A program made the position numbers and the translations under genes. This document shows, one piece after another, positions 17,342 through 25,934 of a DNA stretch of 43,230 nt. The notes under the pieces are model-generated. The model had not been told where the DNA came from, ran no database searches, and saw only the letters and a list, made by a program, of their open reading frames with translations. Location of the stretch: assembly GCA_025358205.1 (NCBI GenBank), contig JANYKG010000035.1, forward strand, positions 1 to 43,230. Direction: 5' to 3'. Numbering within the stretch: the first letter of the stretch is position 1; every line of letters begins with the position of its first letter. The stretch comes from Armatimonadota bacterium. Its GTDB lineage: Bacteria > Armatimonadota > UBA5829 > DTJY01.

Positions 17342-18643
17342 CTATTCTACTTCATCATCGGAGGAGTAGTCAAACATAGCCTTGCCTATGCGCACGTTGT
17401 CGCCGGACTGCGCGCCCAGTTCCTTAAGCGCACGGTAGACGCCCAGACCATCCATCTTACGGTGCAATCGTCGCGCCGACTCCTCGTTCGCCAGATCGGT
17501 CATCGCCACTGATCGCTCCAACGCCTTGCCGGTTACCTTGAAGTCGTGTTCGCCCACCATCTCCACCTCAAAATCCTTTAGGTCGGACCGAACGGACTTG
17601 ATGCGCACAACATCGTCGGTTTCCACTGGAATCGGCTGGGCTTCCCTGATTCGATCCAGTTGATCCGCAAGATGGTAAATCAACGGACGGACACCTTCGC
17701 CGGTCGCGCCGGAGATCACGAACACCGTGAATCCGCGTTCCTCCAACTGCCCGACCATCGCCTCCGCGGTTTCGCGCGCGCCGGGGATATCAATCTTGTT
17801 CAGCACGATCACCTGTGGGAGTTCGGCCAGCTTCGGGCTGTACTTGCTCAACTCGCCGTTGATGATATCCAGGTCCGACAACGGATCGCGATCAGTGAAG
17901 CCGGAAACGTCCAGGATGTGAACCAAAAGCCGAGTGCGTTCCACATGCTTGAGGAACCTGTCCCCAAGCCCCGCGCCGGAATGCGCGCCCTCGATGATAC
18001 CCGGTATGTCCGCCATCACGAACGACCGCTCGTCATCCACGCGCACCACGCCCAGGTTCGGCACCAGTGTGGTAAACGGATAGTCCGCGATCTTCGGCCT
18101 CGCAGCGGAAACCTGCGCGACCAGTGTGGACTTGCCTACATTCGGGAAGCCCAGCAGCCCAACATCGGCCAGCGATTTCAACTCCAGCCGCAGATGCTTC
18201 TCCTCGCCGGGTTCACCGTTCTCAGCGAACCTGGGAGTCTGCCGGGTGGGCGTCGCGAACCGGGCGTTTCCCCTGCCGCCGCGTCCGGCCTTCGCGATCA
18301 GGAACTGCTCTCCGTCAACAGCCAGGTCAACGATCAGGTCGCCGGTATCCGCGTCGAACACCTGGGTGCCGAGCGGGACTTTCAGCGTCAGATCGTCGGC
18401 GCCGGCCCCGGTCATGTCGCTGTTCCCGCCGTTGACGCCGTTGCCCGCCTTGTACTTGTGCTTGTACCTGAAGTCTATGAGCGTGGTGAGGCGACCGTCC
18501 GCCAGCAGAAAGACGTCTCCGCCCTTCCCGCCGTCACCGCCCGCAGGTCCACCGCGCGGCATGAACTTCTCACGCCGAAACGCGACCAGACCGTTGCCAC
18601 CGTCGCCTGATTTTACGGAAATACTGACTTCATCTACAAACAT
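17342..18643 (-). CDS. obgE: Obg/CgtA GTPase
   Basis: Essential GTPase acting in 50S ribosome assembly and stress control. 433 residues with the three usual parts: glycine-rich Obg fold (1-158, VSISVKSGDGGNGLVAFRREKFMPRGGPAGGDGGKGGDV), G domain (about 159-335, with GFPNVGKSTL, DIPGIIEGAHSGAGLGDRF and NKID) and a C-terminal OCT domain (about 350-425). ATG 18643 has no Shine-Dalgarno; a terminator for the rpmA message lies 52 bases upstream, so either read-through or a weak promoter in 18650-18700 (TATAGG on the minus strand) serves it. Confidence 0.96.
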   Translation of the reverse strand: MFVDEVSISVKSGDGGNGLVAFRREKFMPRGGPAGGDGGKGGDVFLLADGRLTTLIDFRYKHKYKAGNGVNGGNSDMTGAGADDLTLKVPLGTQVFDADTGDLIVDLAVDGEQFLIAKAGRGGRGNARFATPTRQTPRFAENGEPGEEKHLRLELKSLADVGLLGFPNVGKSTLVAQVSAARPKIADYPFTTLVPNLGVVRVDDERSFVMADIPGIIEGAHSGAGLGDRFLKHVERTRLLVHILDVSGFTDRDPLSDLDIINGELSKYSPKLAELPQVIVLNKIDIPGARETAEAMVGQLEERGFTVFVISGATGEGVRPLIYHLADQLDRIREAQPIPVETDDVVRIKSVRSDLKDFEVEMVGEHDFKVTGKALERSVAMTDLANEESARRLHRKMDGLGVYRALKELGAQSGDNVRIGKAMFDYSSDDEVE

Positions 18644-18694
18644 ATTTTACGGCCCGACTCGTGCGCCCTGCCTATATCTCTATCAGGCATCGCG

Positions 18695-18735
18695 AAAAAC
18701 AAAAAGGCCCGATCATCGCAAGGACAATCGAGCCT
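18695..18735 (-). terminator. Rho-independent terminator after rpmA
   Basis: On the minus strand GGCTCGAT pairs with ATCGGGCC, with a 13-base loop, followed by TTTTTGTTTTT. It splits rplU-rpmA from obgE, at least partly. Confidence 0.75.
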
Positions 18736-18753
18736 CGGTGGGTCATTCTTAGG

Positions 18754-19017
18754 TTAGTCAACTCGGGTGGGATATACGCTCACCATGCGCTTAACGTTCT
18801 TGTTGCCTTCGCACTTGACATATCCTTCGATCAACGCGAACAGTGTGTCATCACTGCCGCGCCCAACATTCTTGCCTGCGTAGAGCGGAGTGCCGCGCTG
18901 CCGAACAAGAATGGCTCCTGCCTTTACAAACTCGCCTGCGTACTTCTTTACGCCCAATCGCTGTGCATTGCTGTCACGTCCGTTGCGTGAACTGCCTACA
19001 CCTTTCTTATGCGCCAT
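18754..19017 (-). CDS. rpmA: 50S ribosomal protein L27
   Basis: 87 residues, starting [62 protein letters not shown], a textbook L27 sequence whose N-terminus reaches the peptidyl-transferase centre. No propeptide of the Firmicutes type is present. GGAGGAAAG precedes ATG 19017. It lies 35 bases after rplU and is followed by a terminator. Confidence 0.98.
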   Translation of the reverse strand: MAHKKGVGSSRNGRDSNAQRLGVKKYAGEFVKAGAILVRQRGTPLYAGKNVGRGSDDTLFALIEGYVKCEGNKNVKRMVSVYPTRVD

Positions 19018-19052
19018 TTCTTACTTTCCTCCATCACGTCTAGTGCGGATAT

Positions 19053-19421
19053 CTACTCAGCGGCGACTTCGACTGTCTCTTCCGCTGCTGCCTTCCGCGC
19101 CCGTGGCTTCTTGTAGTTAATCTTCTCGATCAAAACCTGGGTGAAATGCTGTCTGTGGCCGTAGCGCTTGCTCCAGCTCTTCTTGGGCTTGAAGGTATAG
19201 CCGATGATCTTCTCGCCCAGCCCGTGTCGCTTGACTGTGCCAACCACGGTAGCGCCGTCTATAAACGGAGCGCCGATTACCTGTCCGTCATCCCCGCTGA
19301 AGAGTAGCACGTCCGAAAGGACCACTTCCTCGCCCACGGGAACGTCCAGCTTCTCTATCTGGATGATCTCGTTTTCTTTTGCGGTGTACTGCTTACCACC
19401 GGTTTTTACGATAGCGTACAT
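19053..19421 (-). CDS. rplU: 50S ribosomal protein L21
   Basis: 122 residues: [33 protein letters not shown] and [31 protein letters not shown] identify L21. The last 18 residues ([14 protein letters not shown] end) form an Ala/Glu-rich tail beyond the usual core. ATG 19421 follows AAAGGAAC at 9 bases. Two good promoters lie upstream at 19561-19589 and 19642-19670, and two dispersed palindromes are in the roughly 130-base leader. Confidence 0.97.
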   Translation of the reverse strand: MYAIVKTGGKQYTAKENEIIQIEKLDVPVGEEVVLSDVLLFSGDDGQVIGAPFIDGATVVGTVKRHGLGEKIIGYTFKPKKSWSKRYGHRQHFTQVLIEKINYKKPRARKAAAEETVEVAAE

Positions 19422-19461
19422 ATCTAAGCGCGTTCCTTTCGTGCGATGTGATTTTTCCTAG

Positions 19462-19530
19462 CCTGGATTATTCACAGAGTGAACAATCCAGGGCCTTCAG
19501 AGCCATTATTCACGTTTCTCGTGAATAATG
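19462..19530. repeat. Dispersed palindrome pair, locus 3, within the rplU leader
   Basis: CCTGGATTATTCAC pairs with GTGAACAATCCAGG (19462-19492, one wobble) and CATTATTCACG with CGTGAATAATG (19504-19530). Both are transcribed into the rplU 5' leader if the promoter at 19561-19589 is used. A further CAGGTTT/AAACCTG hairpin lies at 19535-19557. Confidence 0.8.
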
Positions 19531-19560
19531 CGGACAGGTTTACTGACAGAAAACCTGTGT

Positions 19561-19589
19561 ATTTTATCACGCCGTGCCAGACTTGTCAA
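19561..19589 (-). promoter_or_regulatory. rplU promoter P1 (proximal)
   Basis: On the minus strand TTGACA (19584-19589) and TAAAAT (19561-19566) with a 17-base spacer. Transcription would start near 19554. Confidence 0.75.
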
Positions 19590-19641
19590 GGTTTACTGGA
19601 TGCAACTCTCACAGCGAGCGACAATTTCCATCCGAACTATC

Positions 19642-19670
19642 ATTATACAAGGAAATCGCCGTTTTGTCGA
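19642..19670 (-). promoter_or_regulatory. rplU promoter P2 (distal)
   Basis: On the minus strand TCGACA (19665-19670) and a perfect TATAAT (19642-19647) with a 17-base spacer, 81 bases upstream of P1. Confidence 0.65.
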
Positions 19671-19713
19671 AGAAGTAGACAGGGAGGTTGTAAGCCGAAC
19701 CTTACGCTAACCT

Positions 19714-19782
19714 GCATTATTCATGAAGAACATGAATAATGCGCAGAAAGCCGCGGATTATGCGGGACATGCATAATCCGCG
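19714..19782. repeat. Dispersed palindrome pair, locus 4
   Basis: GCATTATTCATG/CATGAATAATGC (19714-19742, perfect 12 pairs, loop AAGAA) and CGCGGATTATGC/GCATAATCCGCG (19752-19782, perfect 12 pairs, loop GGGACAT). The second ends 22 bases before the lipoprotein start codon. Confidence 0.85.
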
Positions 19783-19803
19783 TAAACAATGTCAAGGAGA
19801 CAC

Positions 19804-22272
19804 ATGGCTATGGGTAAGCGAAATTGGGTCGTATTGCTACTGCTTCTCTGCACAGTTCTAGCCGGGTGCGGCGCGAAAGGCCCCAAAGAAAAGGACGCCT
19901 TCACATTCGACTACAAGACGGACGAGGCGACCGTCAAGTTTTACCTCAAGAGCGACAGCATTGACATGCTGCTCTCCAGCAGCCCGTTCTACATGGGCGC
20001 TCAACCCTACCCCACGCCTGGCGCGCGCGAATACTGCGAAGTCCGAGCGAAGAAGGTGGACGAGATCATCGCGGAGGCCGACAAGCTGGTCGGAATAACC
20101 GAGAAGACCAAGCCCGGCATGGAAAAGCTCCGCGAGGTGTACACCAACTATCTGACAACGCTAAGGGCGAACGACCCGAAGGCTGAGGAGTTCATCGCTG
20201 CCAGCCTCGGTGACCTCATCAGACACCAGACAAAAGAGGCCATCGCCGAAGCGACCTACAAGAGCATGGACACCTCCAGCGAGAACGCCTTCGCCAAGAC
20301 CTACATGCAGTACTTCGAGGTCACTAAAGGCGTGGAGCTCGGCATGCTCTACGTGCAGGACGCAGAGAACCTGGTCTGCTCGGCCGCCGGAGTGCTCATG
20401 GTCGAGGGCAAGACCAAGAACGCGAAGATCAAGAAAGCTAATGACCGTCTCGAAAAAGAGATGGGAGCTTTCGATTCGATCAAGGGCAACCTGTGCGACA
20501 TCATCGGTAGTGCCGGAAAGATTGACTGCGGTTTCCGTCAGCTTCAGACCGGCGACTACTATTTCGCAAGAGACGCCGTCAAGTTCATGCGCGATAACAT
20601 CCCGGGTCTGAAAGAGAAGATGAAGGGCGTGAAGCCAAACGATCAGCTAAACGCCGAAGACATCGCTTTCATCAACTCCAATCTGAAATCATATGAGAAT
20701 CTCGCCTCCGAGATGCAGAAGTATCTGGACTCGATGGACAAGTCGAAGCTGGTGAACGTGAGCAGCGTTCCAAACAGCATCCTCCCGGCGGCCTATGCCG
20801 AGGGCGAGGTGAGCGATAACGCAAACGCCTACAAAGCAGTGACCACACCGGCAGCCAAACCGGAAGGCTGGACGTTCAAGGGCGTTCTTTCCTCCGGTTG
20901 GGAAGCTACCAAGACTGTTGTCCACGGTGTGCAAAGCGGCGTTGGGGGAATAGTTGATCTCGCTGGGCTGACAGTCAGGAACCCAACCAGGGCCGTACTG
21001 GGCGTCTACTACGGCAGCTCGTGGAAGGACACCTGGGAGGATCTGAAAACCAACGCACAGGAGGTCAAGGACAACTGGCGGCTGAACAGATCCGGCTCCG
21101 ATACCATGCGAACCGCCTATGAGGGATTCAAGGCCGCAGAGGATGCTGCGGACAAGGGCGTGTCGGATCTCGTCGCGACCAAGGCGGACAAAGGCTGGAT
21201 CAGTTGGGGCGCGGGCAAAGTCGCAGGCGCCACTGTGGGATTCTTCACCGGCATGGGAAAGGGCATCACCCTGATCGCCAACCGCCAGGCCACAACGTCA
21301 GACTATGCGGTCGGCGCCGCTGAAATTGCGATGTCGGCAACCGGCGGAAGCAAGCTCGTATTGAAAGGAACTCAGCTTCCCGGTCTGCTGAAAGGCCTGT
21401 CGAAAGGCCTTTGGGTCGGCGGCAAACAGCTCGTCAACTTCACTGAGCGCGCAATCTCGCGATCCAGCCGGTCGGAAATCCGGGGGCTGATCCAGTCGGT
21501 CATGAAGGGCAGCGTCAACGTCGCTCCACAGATCGCGAACCTCACAGAGCAGGTGCTCGCGGAGCAGGCCACTCTCACGGCACTCCGACTCACGGGCAAG
21601 CAGCTCGGCCAGCAGATGATGACCCTCATCAAGGAGGGAGCCAAGGCGGGTGCGCAGAACACGCTCTCCACATGGCGGCAGTCGCTGTACGAGTTCACGA
21701 AGAAGCAGTTCACGTTCAACATGACCGGGGTCCGCAAGGCGCTCGTCACGGCAATGGGTGAGAACGCAAAGGGCTATGTTGACAGCGTGATCGGCCAGCT
21801 TGCCGATGACGTTGTGAAGAACCTGGTTGACGAAGCGCTTCGCGGGTGTCCCGAACCCGAAGAAATGGCCGGAAAGTGGACAGGAACAACCACATTCACC
21901 GTCATAAACGTCCCTCCGCCGGCCGAAGCGAAGAAGGAAGGCTGTAACTTCGACCTCGGCGCCATACTGAAAGCGCTGAAGGGCAAAGCTCTGCCGACCA
22001 CTCTCACGCTCAACGGCAAAGGATCAGGCACGCTTATCCTCACCGTAAACGGCAAGTCCGGCAACCCGACAACGGGATCGTACACCTATGACAGGGCAAG
22101 CGGCGCGTTCTCGTTCAGTTGCGGGCAGAAAGGGATGACCGTCTCCTACAAAGGCAAGGCGATCAGGGCGGAAGATAACTACGATCTCTCGGGCAACGCG
22201 CATATCTCGTTCGGCGCAACTGGCCAGCAGATTGCCTACATGGGCGGCAACTGGAAGGTCTCGAAGAAGTAG
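19804..22272 (+). CDS. Large lipoprotein of unknown function
   Basis: About 822 residues with a type II signal peptide: MAMGKRNWVVLLLLLCTVLAGC, the lipobox LAGC placing the lipidated cysteine near residue 22. Residues about 30-330 are helical and charged; about 340-660 form a region with several glycine/alanine-rich hydrophobic stretches (GVQSGVGGIVDLAGL, GAGKVAGATVGFFTGMGKGITLI) that look like amphipathic or membrane-inserting hairpins; the last 130 residues (MAGKWTGTTTFTVINV to YMGGNWKVSKK) look like a small beta-barrel that begins and ends with G-x-W. I know no named family. AAGGAG precedes ATG 19804 by 4 bases (an upstream ATG at 19789 lacks one). lgt, which lipidates such proteins, follows 7 bases after the stop. 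Confidence 0.8.
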   Translation: MAMGKRNWVVLLLLLCTVLAGCGAKGPKEKDAFTFDYKTDEATVKFYLKSDSIDMLLSSSPFYMGAQPYPTPGAREYCEVRAKKVDEIIAEADKLVGITEKTKPGMEKLREVYTNYLTTLRANDPKAEEFIAASLGDLIRHQTKEAIAEATYKSMDTSSENAFAKTYMQYFEVTKGVELGMLYVQDAENLVCSAAGVLMVEGKTKNAKIKKANDRLEKEMGAFDSIKGNLCDIIGSAGKIDCGFRQLQTGDYYFARDAVKFMRDNIPGLKEKMKGVKPNDQLNAEDIAFINSNLKSYENLASEMQKYLDSMDKSKLVNVSSVPNSILPAAYAEGEVSDNANAYKAVTTPAAKPEGWTFKGVLSSGWEATKTVVHGVQSGVGGIVDLAGLTVRNPTRAVLGVYYGSSWKDTWEDLKTNAQEVKDNWRLNRSGSDTMRTAYEGFKAAEDAADKGVSDLVATKADKGWISWGAGKVAGATVGFFTGMGKGITLIANRQATTSDYAVGAAEIAMSATGGSKLVLKGTQLPGLLKGLSKGLWVGGKQLVNFTERAISRSSRSEIRGLIQSVMKGSVNVAPQIANLTEQVLAEQATLTALRLTGKQLGQQMMTLIKEGAKAGAQNTLSTWRQSLYEFTKKQFTFNMTGVRKALVTAMGENAKGYVDSVIGQLADDVVKNLVDEALRGCPEPEEMAGKWTGTTTFTVINVPPPAEAKKEGCNFDLGAILKALKGKALPTTLTLNGKGSGTLILTVNGKSGNPTTGSYTYDRASGAFSFSCGQKGMTVSYKGKAIRAEDNYDLSGNAHISFGATGQQIAYMGGNWKVSKK

Positions 22273-22279
22273 TTGTTGA

Positions 22280-23086
22280 ATGTCGCTGGACCTGATTGAT
22301 ATCACAATGCTCGGCAGGCACATCGTCCTGCCGGCCTATACTTCGTTCATAGTCCTCGGCGGGCTTGCGGCTATCGTGATCGGCGCGATTACCGCAACCC
22401 GTCGAGGGCTTCCCTCTCGTTCGGTCATCATATGCCTGTTCCTTGGGCTGTCTTCCATGCTCATAGGGGCGCGGCTGCTTCACCGAATCGCCAATCCATC
22501 GTTCTACGCTGGTCACCCCGAACTGGGGTACACACTGAGCAGAATCGGCTTGTCTGTGTACGGCGGGCTGATTCTTGCGATGGTTGTTGTGCCGGTAGCG
22601 TGCAAGGTTCTCAGGATGAACTTGTGGCGGTTTGCTGATTCCATCACACCTGCGCTGGGGATTGGGATAGCGGTGGCCAGAGTGGGCTGTTTCCTGAACG
22701 GATGCTGCTGTGGAGTACCGACCTCGCTTCCCTGGGGAGTGGTTTACCCATCGGGCAGCCCGGCGTTTATGGATCAGTTGTCTCGCCAGAAGATAGGCCT
22801 GTTCGACTCGCCGTTACCTGTGCATCCTACGCAGCCCTACGAAGTGGTTGTGGCTCTGCTGTGCGCCATACTGGCAGTCTGGTTGATGAGGCGAAAGTCA
22901 CCGGACGGCATGGCTTTTGCGTCCTTCGCGCTCGCGTTCACCGCGTTCAGATGGCTGAACTTTTACCTCCTCGCACACAGAAACTCATCGGACCCGGCGA
23001 TCTGGCTGTACCCTGCCCTCTATGCGCTCATTATCCTCGTATCCACTGTATCCATAAACCACCTGCAGAAGCAACGATCCCAGTGA
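22280..23086 (+). CDS. lgt: Prolipoprotein diacylglyceryl transferase
   Basis: Transfers diacylglycerol from phosphatidylglycerol to the lipobox cysteine of prelipoproteins at the inner membrane. 268 residues with about seven membrane helices. Family motifs: NPSFYAGHPELGYTLSRIGLSVYGGLIL (the conserved Y/GG region), ALGIGIAVARVGCFLNGCCCGVPTSLPWGV with the critical R-x-G-C-FLNGC-C-G, and VHPTQPYE. Start ATG 22280 is 7 bases after the large lipoprotein gene, so the pair is co-transcribed and the lipoprotein may be its most immediate substrate. A promoter for the next gene lies just after its stop. Confidence 0.93.
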   Translation: MSLDLIDITMLGRHIVLPAYTSFIVLGGLAAIVIGAITATRRGLPSRSVIICLFLGLSSMLIGARLLHRIANPSFYAGHPELGYTLSRIGLSVYGGLILAMVVVPVACKVLRMNLWRFADSITPALGIGIAVARVGCFLNGCCCGVPTSLPWGVVYPSGSPAFMDQLSRQKIGLFDSPLPVHPTQPYEVVVALLCAILAVWLMRRKSPDGMAFASFALAFTAFRWLNFYLLAHRNSSDPAIWLYPALYALIILVSTVSINHLQKQRSQ

Positions 23087-23093
23087 CACGGCG

Positions 23094-23123
23094 TTGGCTG
23101 TCACGGCAGGATGATGATATAAT
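23094..23123 (+). promoter_or_regulatory. Promoter of the 23228 gene
   Basis: TTGGCT (23094-23099), 18-base spacer, perfect TATAAT (23118-23123). The start of transcription near 23130 would put the palindrome pair at 23132-23200 at the very 5' end of the message. Confidence 0.6.
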
Positions 23124-23131
23124 CACACCAG

Positions 23132-23200
23132 CGTGGATTATGCATGTCTCGCATAATCCGCGGCCTTATGAGCATTATTCATGCTTTTTGTGAATAATGC
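23132..23200. repeat. Dispersed palindrome pair, locus 5
   Basis: CGTGGATTATGC/GCATAATCCGCG (23132-23162, loop ATGTCTC, one wobble pair) followed by GCATTATTCA/TGAATAATGC (23172-23200). Tail GGGCTGG follows as at locus 1. The pair lies between promoter and start codon of the 23228 gene. Confidence 0.85.
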
Positions 23201-23227
23201 GGGCTGGACGTTGGTGTGGAGGCGGGT

Positions 23228-23725
23228 ATGAGAAGATTGTTTGCCGGTCTGTGCCTGGTTTTGTTGATGTGTACGACTGCAATGGCTGTGCAGCCGAAGT
23301 GGCCGACGTTCAAGGGCGCGTGGTTCGAGGTGAAGTACCCGTCGGGATTCAGCGTGCGGCGATCTCTGCAGAGGGCGTCATCCACCGACAGTTGTGATAG
23401 TGCGTTCTTCAAGTCACCGGACGGCGCGGTTGAGTTCTACGTCTTCTCACCGCAGTGGAACGGCAACCCCACCGACATCGCCATCAACCCGCAAACCGAG
23501 AAGTACATCGCCCAGTCTGCAGGGACTGTGAAGGGCATACGAACAATCCGCGTGACGATCAAGGCGAAGAACGGCTCATACCTTAGATCGTTCGTGGATG
23601 TTGAGAACAAGACCGAGAACACGCGGCTGGTTTTCGGCATCAAATACAAGACCCAGAAAGCCTATGCGAAGTGCAAAAGCGACTACATCAAGTTCAAGGG
23701 TTCACTGACCCAGTATGGAGACTGA
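23228..23725 (+). CDS. Small secreted protein of unknown function
   Basis: 165 residues. A signal peptide MRRLFAGLCLVLLMCTTAMA is followed by VQPKWPTFKGAWFEVKYPSGFSV and a mixed beta-rich domain: FFKSPDGAVEFYVFSPQW, TVKGIRTIRVTIKAKNGSYLRSFVD, and KTQKAYAKCKSDYIKFKGSLTQYG. Cleavage would be after AMA. The pattern resembles small periplasmic proteins that start from a W-F-E-V-x-Y-P-x-G-F motif, of unknown role. ATG 23228 follows GGAGGCGGGT; a GTG at 23216 is less likely. The next gene begins 5 bases after its stop on the same strand, so the two form an operon with a secreted glycosidase. Confidence 0.78.
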   Translation: MRRLFAGLCLVLLMCTTAMAVQPKWPTFKGAWFEVKYPSGFSVRRSLQRASSTDSCDSAFFKSPDGAVEFYVFSPQWNGNPTDIAINPQTEKYIAQSAGTVKGIRTIRVTIKAKNGSYLRSFVDVENKTENTRLVFGIKYKTQKAYAKCKSDYIKFKGSLTQYGD

Positions 23726-23730
23726 CAGAC

Positions 23731-25890
23731 ATGCGTTTACTGCCGATTGTGATTCTTGCTGCAATTGCGTTATCCATCCATGTGGAGGCTGCTATGAACG
23801 TACCAAACGATTTTCCCCGTTTCACTGTTCCGGGCTTTGAGAAGCAGATGGAGTCCGTGAGAGAGCTGTACTGGCTGCACTACCCAGGAGCCGGACCAAA
23901 GGCCACGCTTTGGGATCCGTGGCTGCCGTCACCCTCACTGTGGCCCGCGACCGAGCCGAGTTCGGACGCTTTCCGCCAGCAGTGGGACGATACCCTGAGC
24001 AACCGAATCATTGACAAGGAAGGCTACGTCTCCGTCCACCAGCACGCGTCTATCGCGCATCCCGCCGGTTGGCCGTTCCCCTACTGGCATGGCGGCGTGG
24101 GCGGCATCGGCTGGCACTTCTCGTTCAAGGACACGGTAGGCGATCACTGGCGGCCCCAGAACCTGAACACCACAGCGGACTGGCTGACGGACGGCGTCGA
24201 GGACCAGGGCATCGGCGAGTACGGCTGGAACGTCAAGCTCACCGACCCGCGTGCCACCATCACCGCGCCGAAGCACGATACCGACACTCTGCAAGCGCCG
24301 TTCCTGCAGCTTCGGTGGAAGGCGACCGGACTGGGAAATGCTCAGCCGTTTGTCGAGTGGACAACCAAAGATCAGCCGAGGTTCGGAGCTGACAGGCGCG
24401 TCTACTTCGAGCCTTACGAGGGCGACACTATCACCTACCTGCCAATCCCCATGTACAAGCACCCGAAGTGGAACGGGCGCATCACCCGGATGCGAATCAA
24501 CTTCGGCAATCCGAAGCCGGGCGCGCAGGTGACCGTTCAGGCGTTCTTCACGCAATACGACACGCGGCATGACATCAACAGCCAGAACTACGTGATAGGT
24601 TGCTCAACGTACTTCCGCTGGACCGGCGACATCAACTTCCTGCGCAAGAACGTCAACCGCATGCGCACGGCCCTTAGGTACACCATGACCGAGCATCAGG
24701 CATGGGAGAAGAAGTTCGTCTTCAACACCTGGGTGGGGCATGACGGACGGAGCGGACTGAAGTTTGTGAAAGGCAAGAAAGAGCTGGCCTACGGTCACGG
24801 CATCGGCGACAACTACTGGGACATCATACCGTTTGGCTACAAGGATGCCTACGCCAGCATAATGTACTACTCCGCGCTGCTGAGGATGGCGGACGTGGAG
24901 CGCGAGATCAGGCTGCACCCGGAGTGGACCGTGCCGGTCGGGACGCTGGCCTTTGATCCGGATGCGCTGGTGAAGCACGCGGCGGAGGTGAAGAAGGTCG
25001 GCAACGAGATGTTCTGGAACCCAAAGACCGGGCGGTTCATCGGGAGTATTGATGCGGACGGAAAGACCCACGACTACGGGCTGACCTCGCTGAACATGGA
25101 GGCGGTCTACTACGGTTTCGCCACACCTGAGCACGCAAAGAGCATCATGGCGTGGTTCAACGGCGACCGCCTTGTGAAAGGCGATACGTCAACAGGCGCG
25201 GATATCTACTACTGGCGATTCGGGCCACGGGGCACGACCAAGCGTAACGTCGAGTACTACTTCTGGGGCTGGAGCGCGCCGGAATCGCTGAACTGGGGCG
25301 ATCAGGTGCAAGACGGCGGTGCGGTGCTGGGGTGGTCGTATCACGATCTGATGGACCGTGTGCGCGTGCTAGGCCCGGACAACGCATGGGCGCGTCTGCA
25401 GGAGGTCGTCAAGTGGTTTGACGAAGTGCAGGCGGCGGGCGGATACCGAAAGTACTACGACGGCTCACGGCCCGGCACCATGCAAGGCAGCGGCACGGCG
25501 GGCGGGCTGGGGCTGGACGCGGAGTTCTTTGAGAGCGTGCTGGTCCCACAGGTGATGCTTGACGGGTTCATAGGATTTGAGCCGACAACCGACGGCTTCA
25601 GCATCAACCCGAAGCTGCCTTCCGCTTGGCCGGAACTGACGATTGATAAGATACGAGTGCGCGACCTGACGATGACCATTCGGGCGAAGAAGGACTCAAT
25701 CGAGATACTAAGCGAAGGCCGATGGGAAGGTCCTTGCTTCATCCGCCTGCCGAAGGGAACCTGGCAGATTGCCCGAATCGGCGGGGATGGGAAGGTTGGA
25801 AAGTTTATACCTGCCGAGGCTCGGAAAGACGGCGCGGTCTCGGTGGAGTGGACAGGCACACCGGGCGTGCTATTCACGCAGAATAAGTAA
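23731..25890 (+). CDS. Secreted six-hairpin glycosidase-like protein
   Basis: About 719 residues with a signal peptide (MRLLPIVILAAIALSIHVEA). Residues about 130-260 are an N-terminal beta-sandwich; from about 290 to 620 the protein has the repeated amphipathic helices of an (alpha/alpha)6 barrel (RWTGDINFLRKNVNRMRTALRYTMTEHQAWEKKF, DNYWDIIPFGYKDAYASIMYYSALLRMADVER), with candidate active-site acids in YWDIIPFGYKDAY and FWGWSAPESLNWGDQ. The end (FESVLVPQVMLDGFIGFEPTTDGFSINPKLPSAWPEL) is the small beta-domain common in GH65/78/95-type enzymes. Family and substrate cannot be assigned by eye. ATG 23731 is used; the frame extends to 23671 only by overlapping the previous gene. A shared terminator follows. 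Confidence 0.78.
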   Translation: MRLLPIVILAAIALSIHVEAAMNVPNDFPRFTVPGFEKQMESVRELYWLHYPGAGPKATLWDPWLPSPSLWPATEPSSDAFRQQWDDTLSNRIIDKEGYVSVHQHASIAHPAGWPFPYWHGGVGGIGWHFSFKDTVGDHWRPQNLNTTADWLTDGVEDQGIGEYGWNVKLTDPRATITAPKHDTDTLQAPFLQLRWKATGLGNAQPFVEWTTKDQPRFGADRRVYFEPYEGDTITYLPIPMYKHPKWNGRITRMRINFGNPKPGAQVTVQAFFTQYDTRHDINSQNYVIGCSTYFRWTGDINFLRKNVNRMRTALRYTMTEHQAWEKKFVFNTWVGHDGRSGLKFVKGKKELAYGHGIGDNYWDIIPFGYKDAYASIMYYSALLRMADVEREIRLHPEWTVPVGTLAFDPDALVKHAAEVKKVGNEMFWNPKTGRFIGSIDADGKTHDYGLTSLNMEAVYYGFATPEHAKSIMAWFNGDRLVKGDTSTGADIYYWRFGPRGTTKRNVEYYFWGWSAPESLNWGDQVQDGGAVLGWSYHDLMDRVRVLGPDNAWARLQEVVKWFDEVQAAGGYRKYYDGSRPGTMQGSGTAGGLGLDAEFFESVLVPQVMLDGFIGFEPTTDGFSINPKLPSAWPELTIDKIRVRDLTMTIRAKKDSIEILSEGRWEGPCFIRLPKGTWQIARIGGDGKVGKFIPAEARKDGAVSVEWTGTPGVLFTQNK

Positions 25891-25897
25891 TGGTCCA

Positions 25898-25918
25898 GGG
25901 GAGGGACAATCCCTCCCC
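25898..25918. terminator. Bidirectional terminator between the glycosidase and multicopper oxidase 1
   Basis: GGGGAGGGA (25898-25906) pairs with TCCCTCCCC (25910-25918) around CAA. It sits between convergent genes (stops at 25890 and 25935). A near-identical hairpin follows multicopper oxidase 2 at 30800-30827. Confidence 0.65.
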
Positions 25919-25934
25919 CGGATGCCGTCTTCGA

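Noticed and set aside
17660-18610. Long open frame opposite obgE (316 codons)
   Set aside because: Shadow frame over the conserved GTPase gene.
19479-19739. Plus-strand frame of 86 codons upstream of the lipoprotein gene
   Set aside because: It runs through two palindrome loci and the rplU promoters on the opposite strand.
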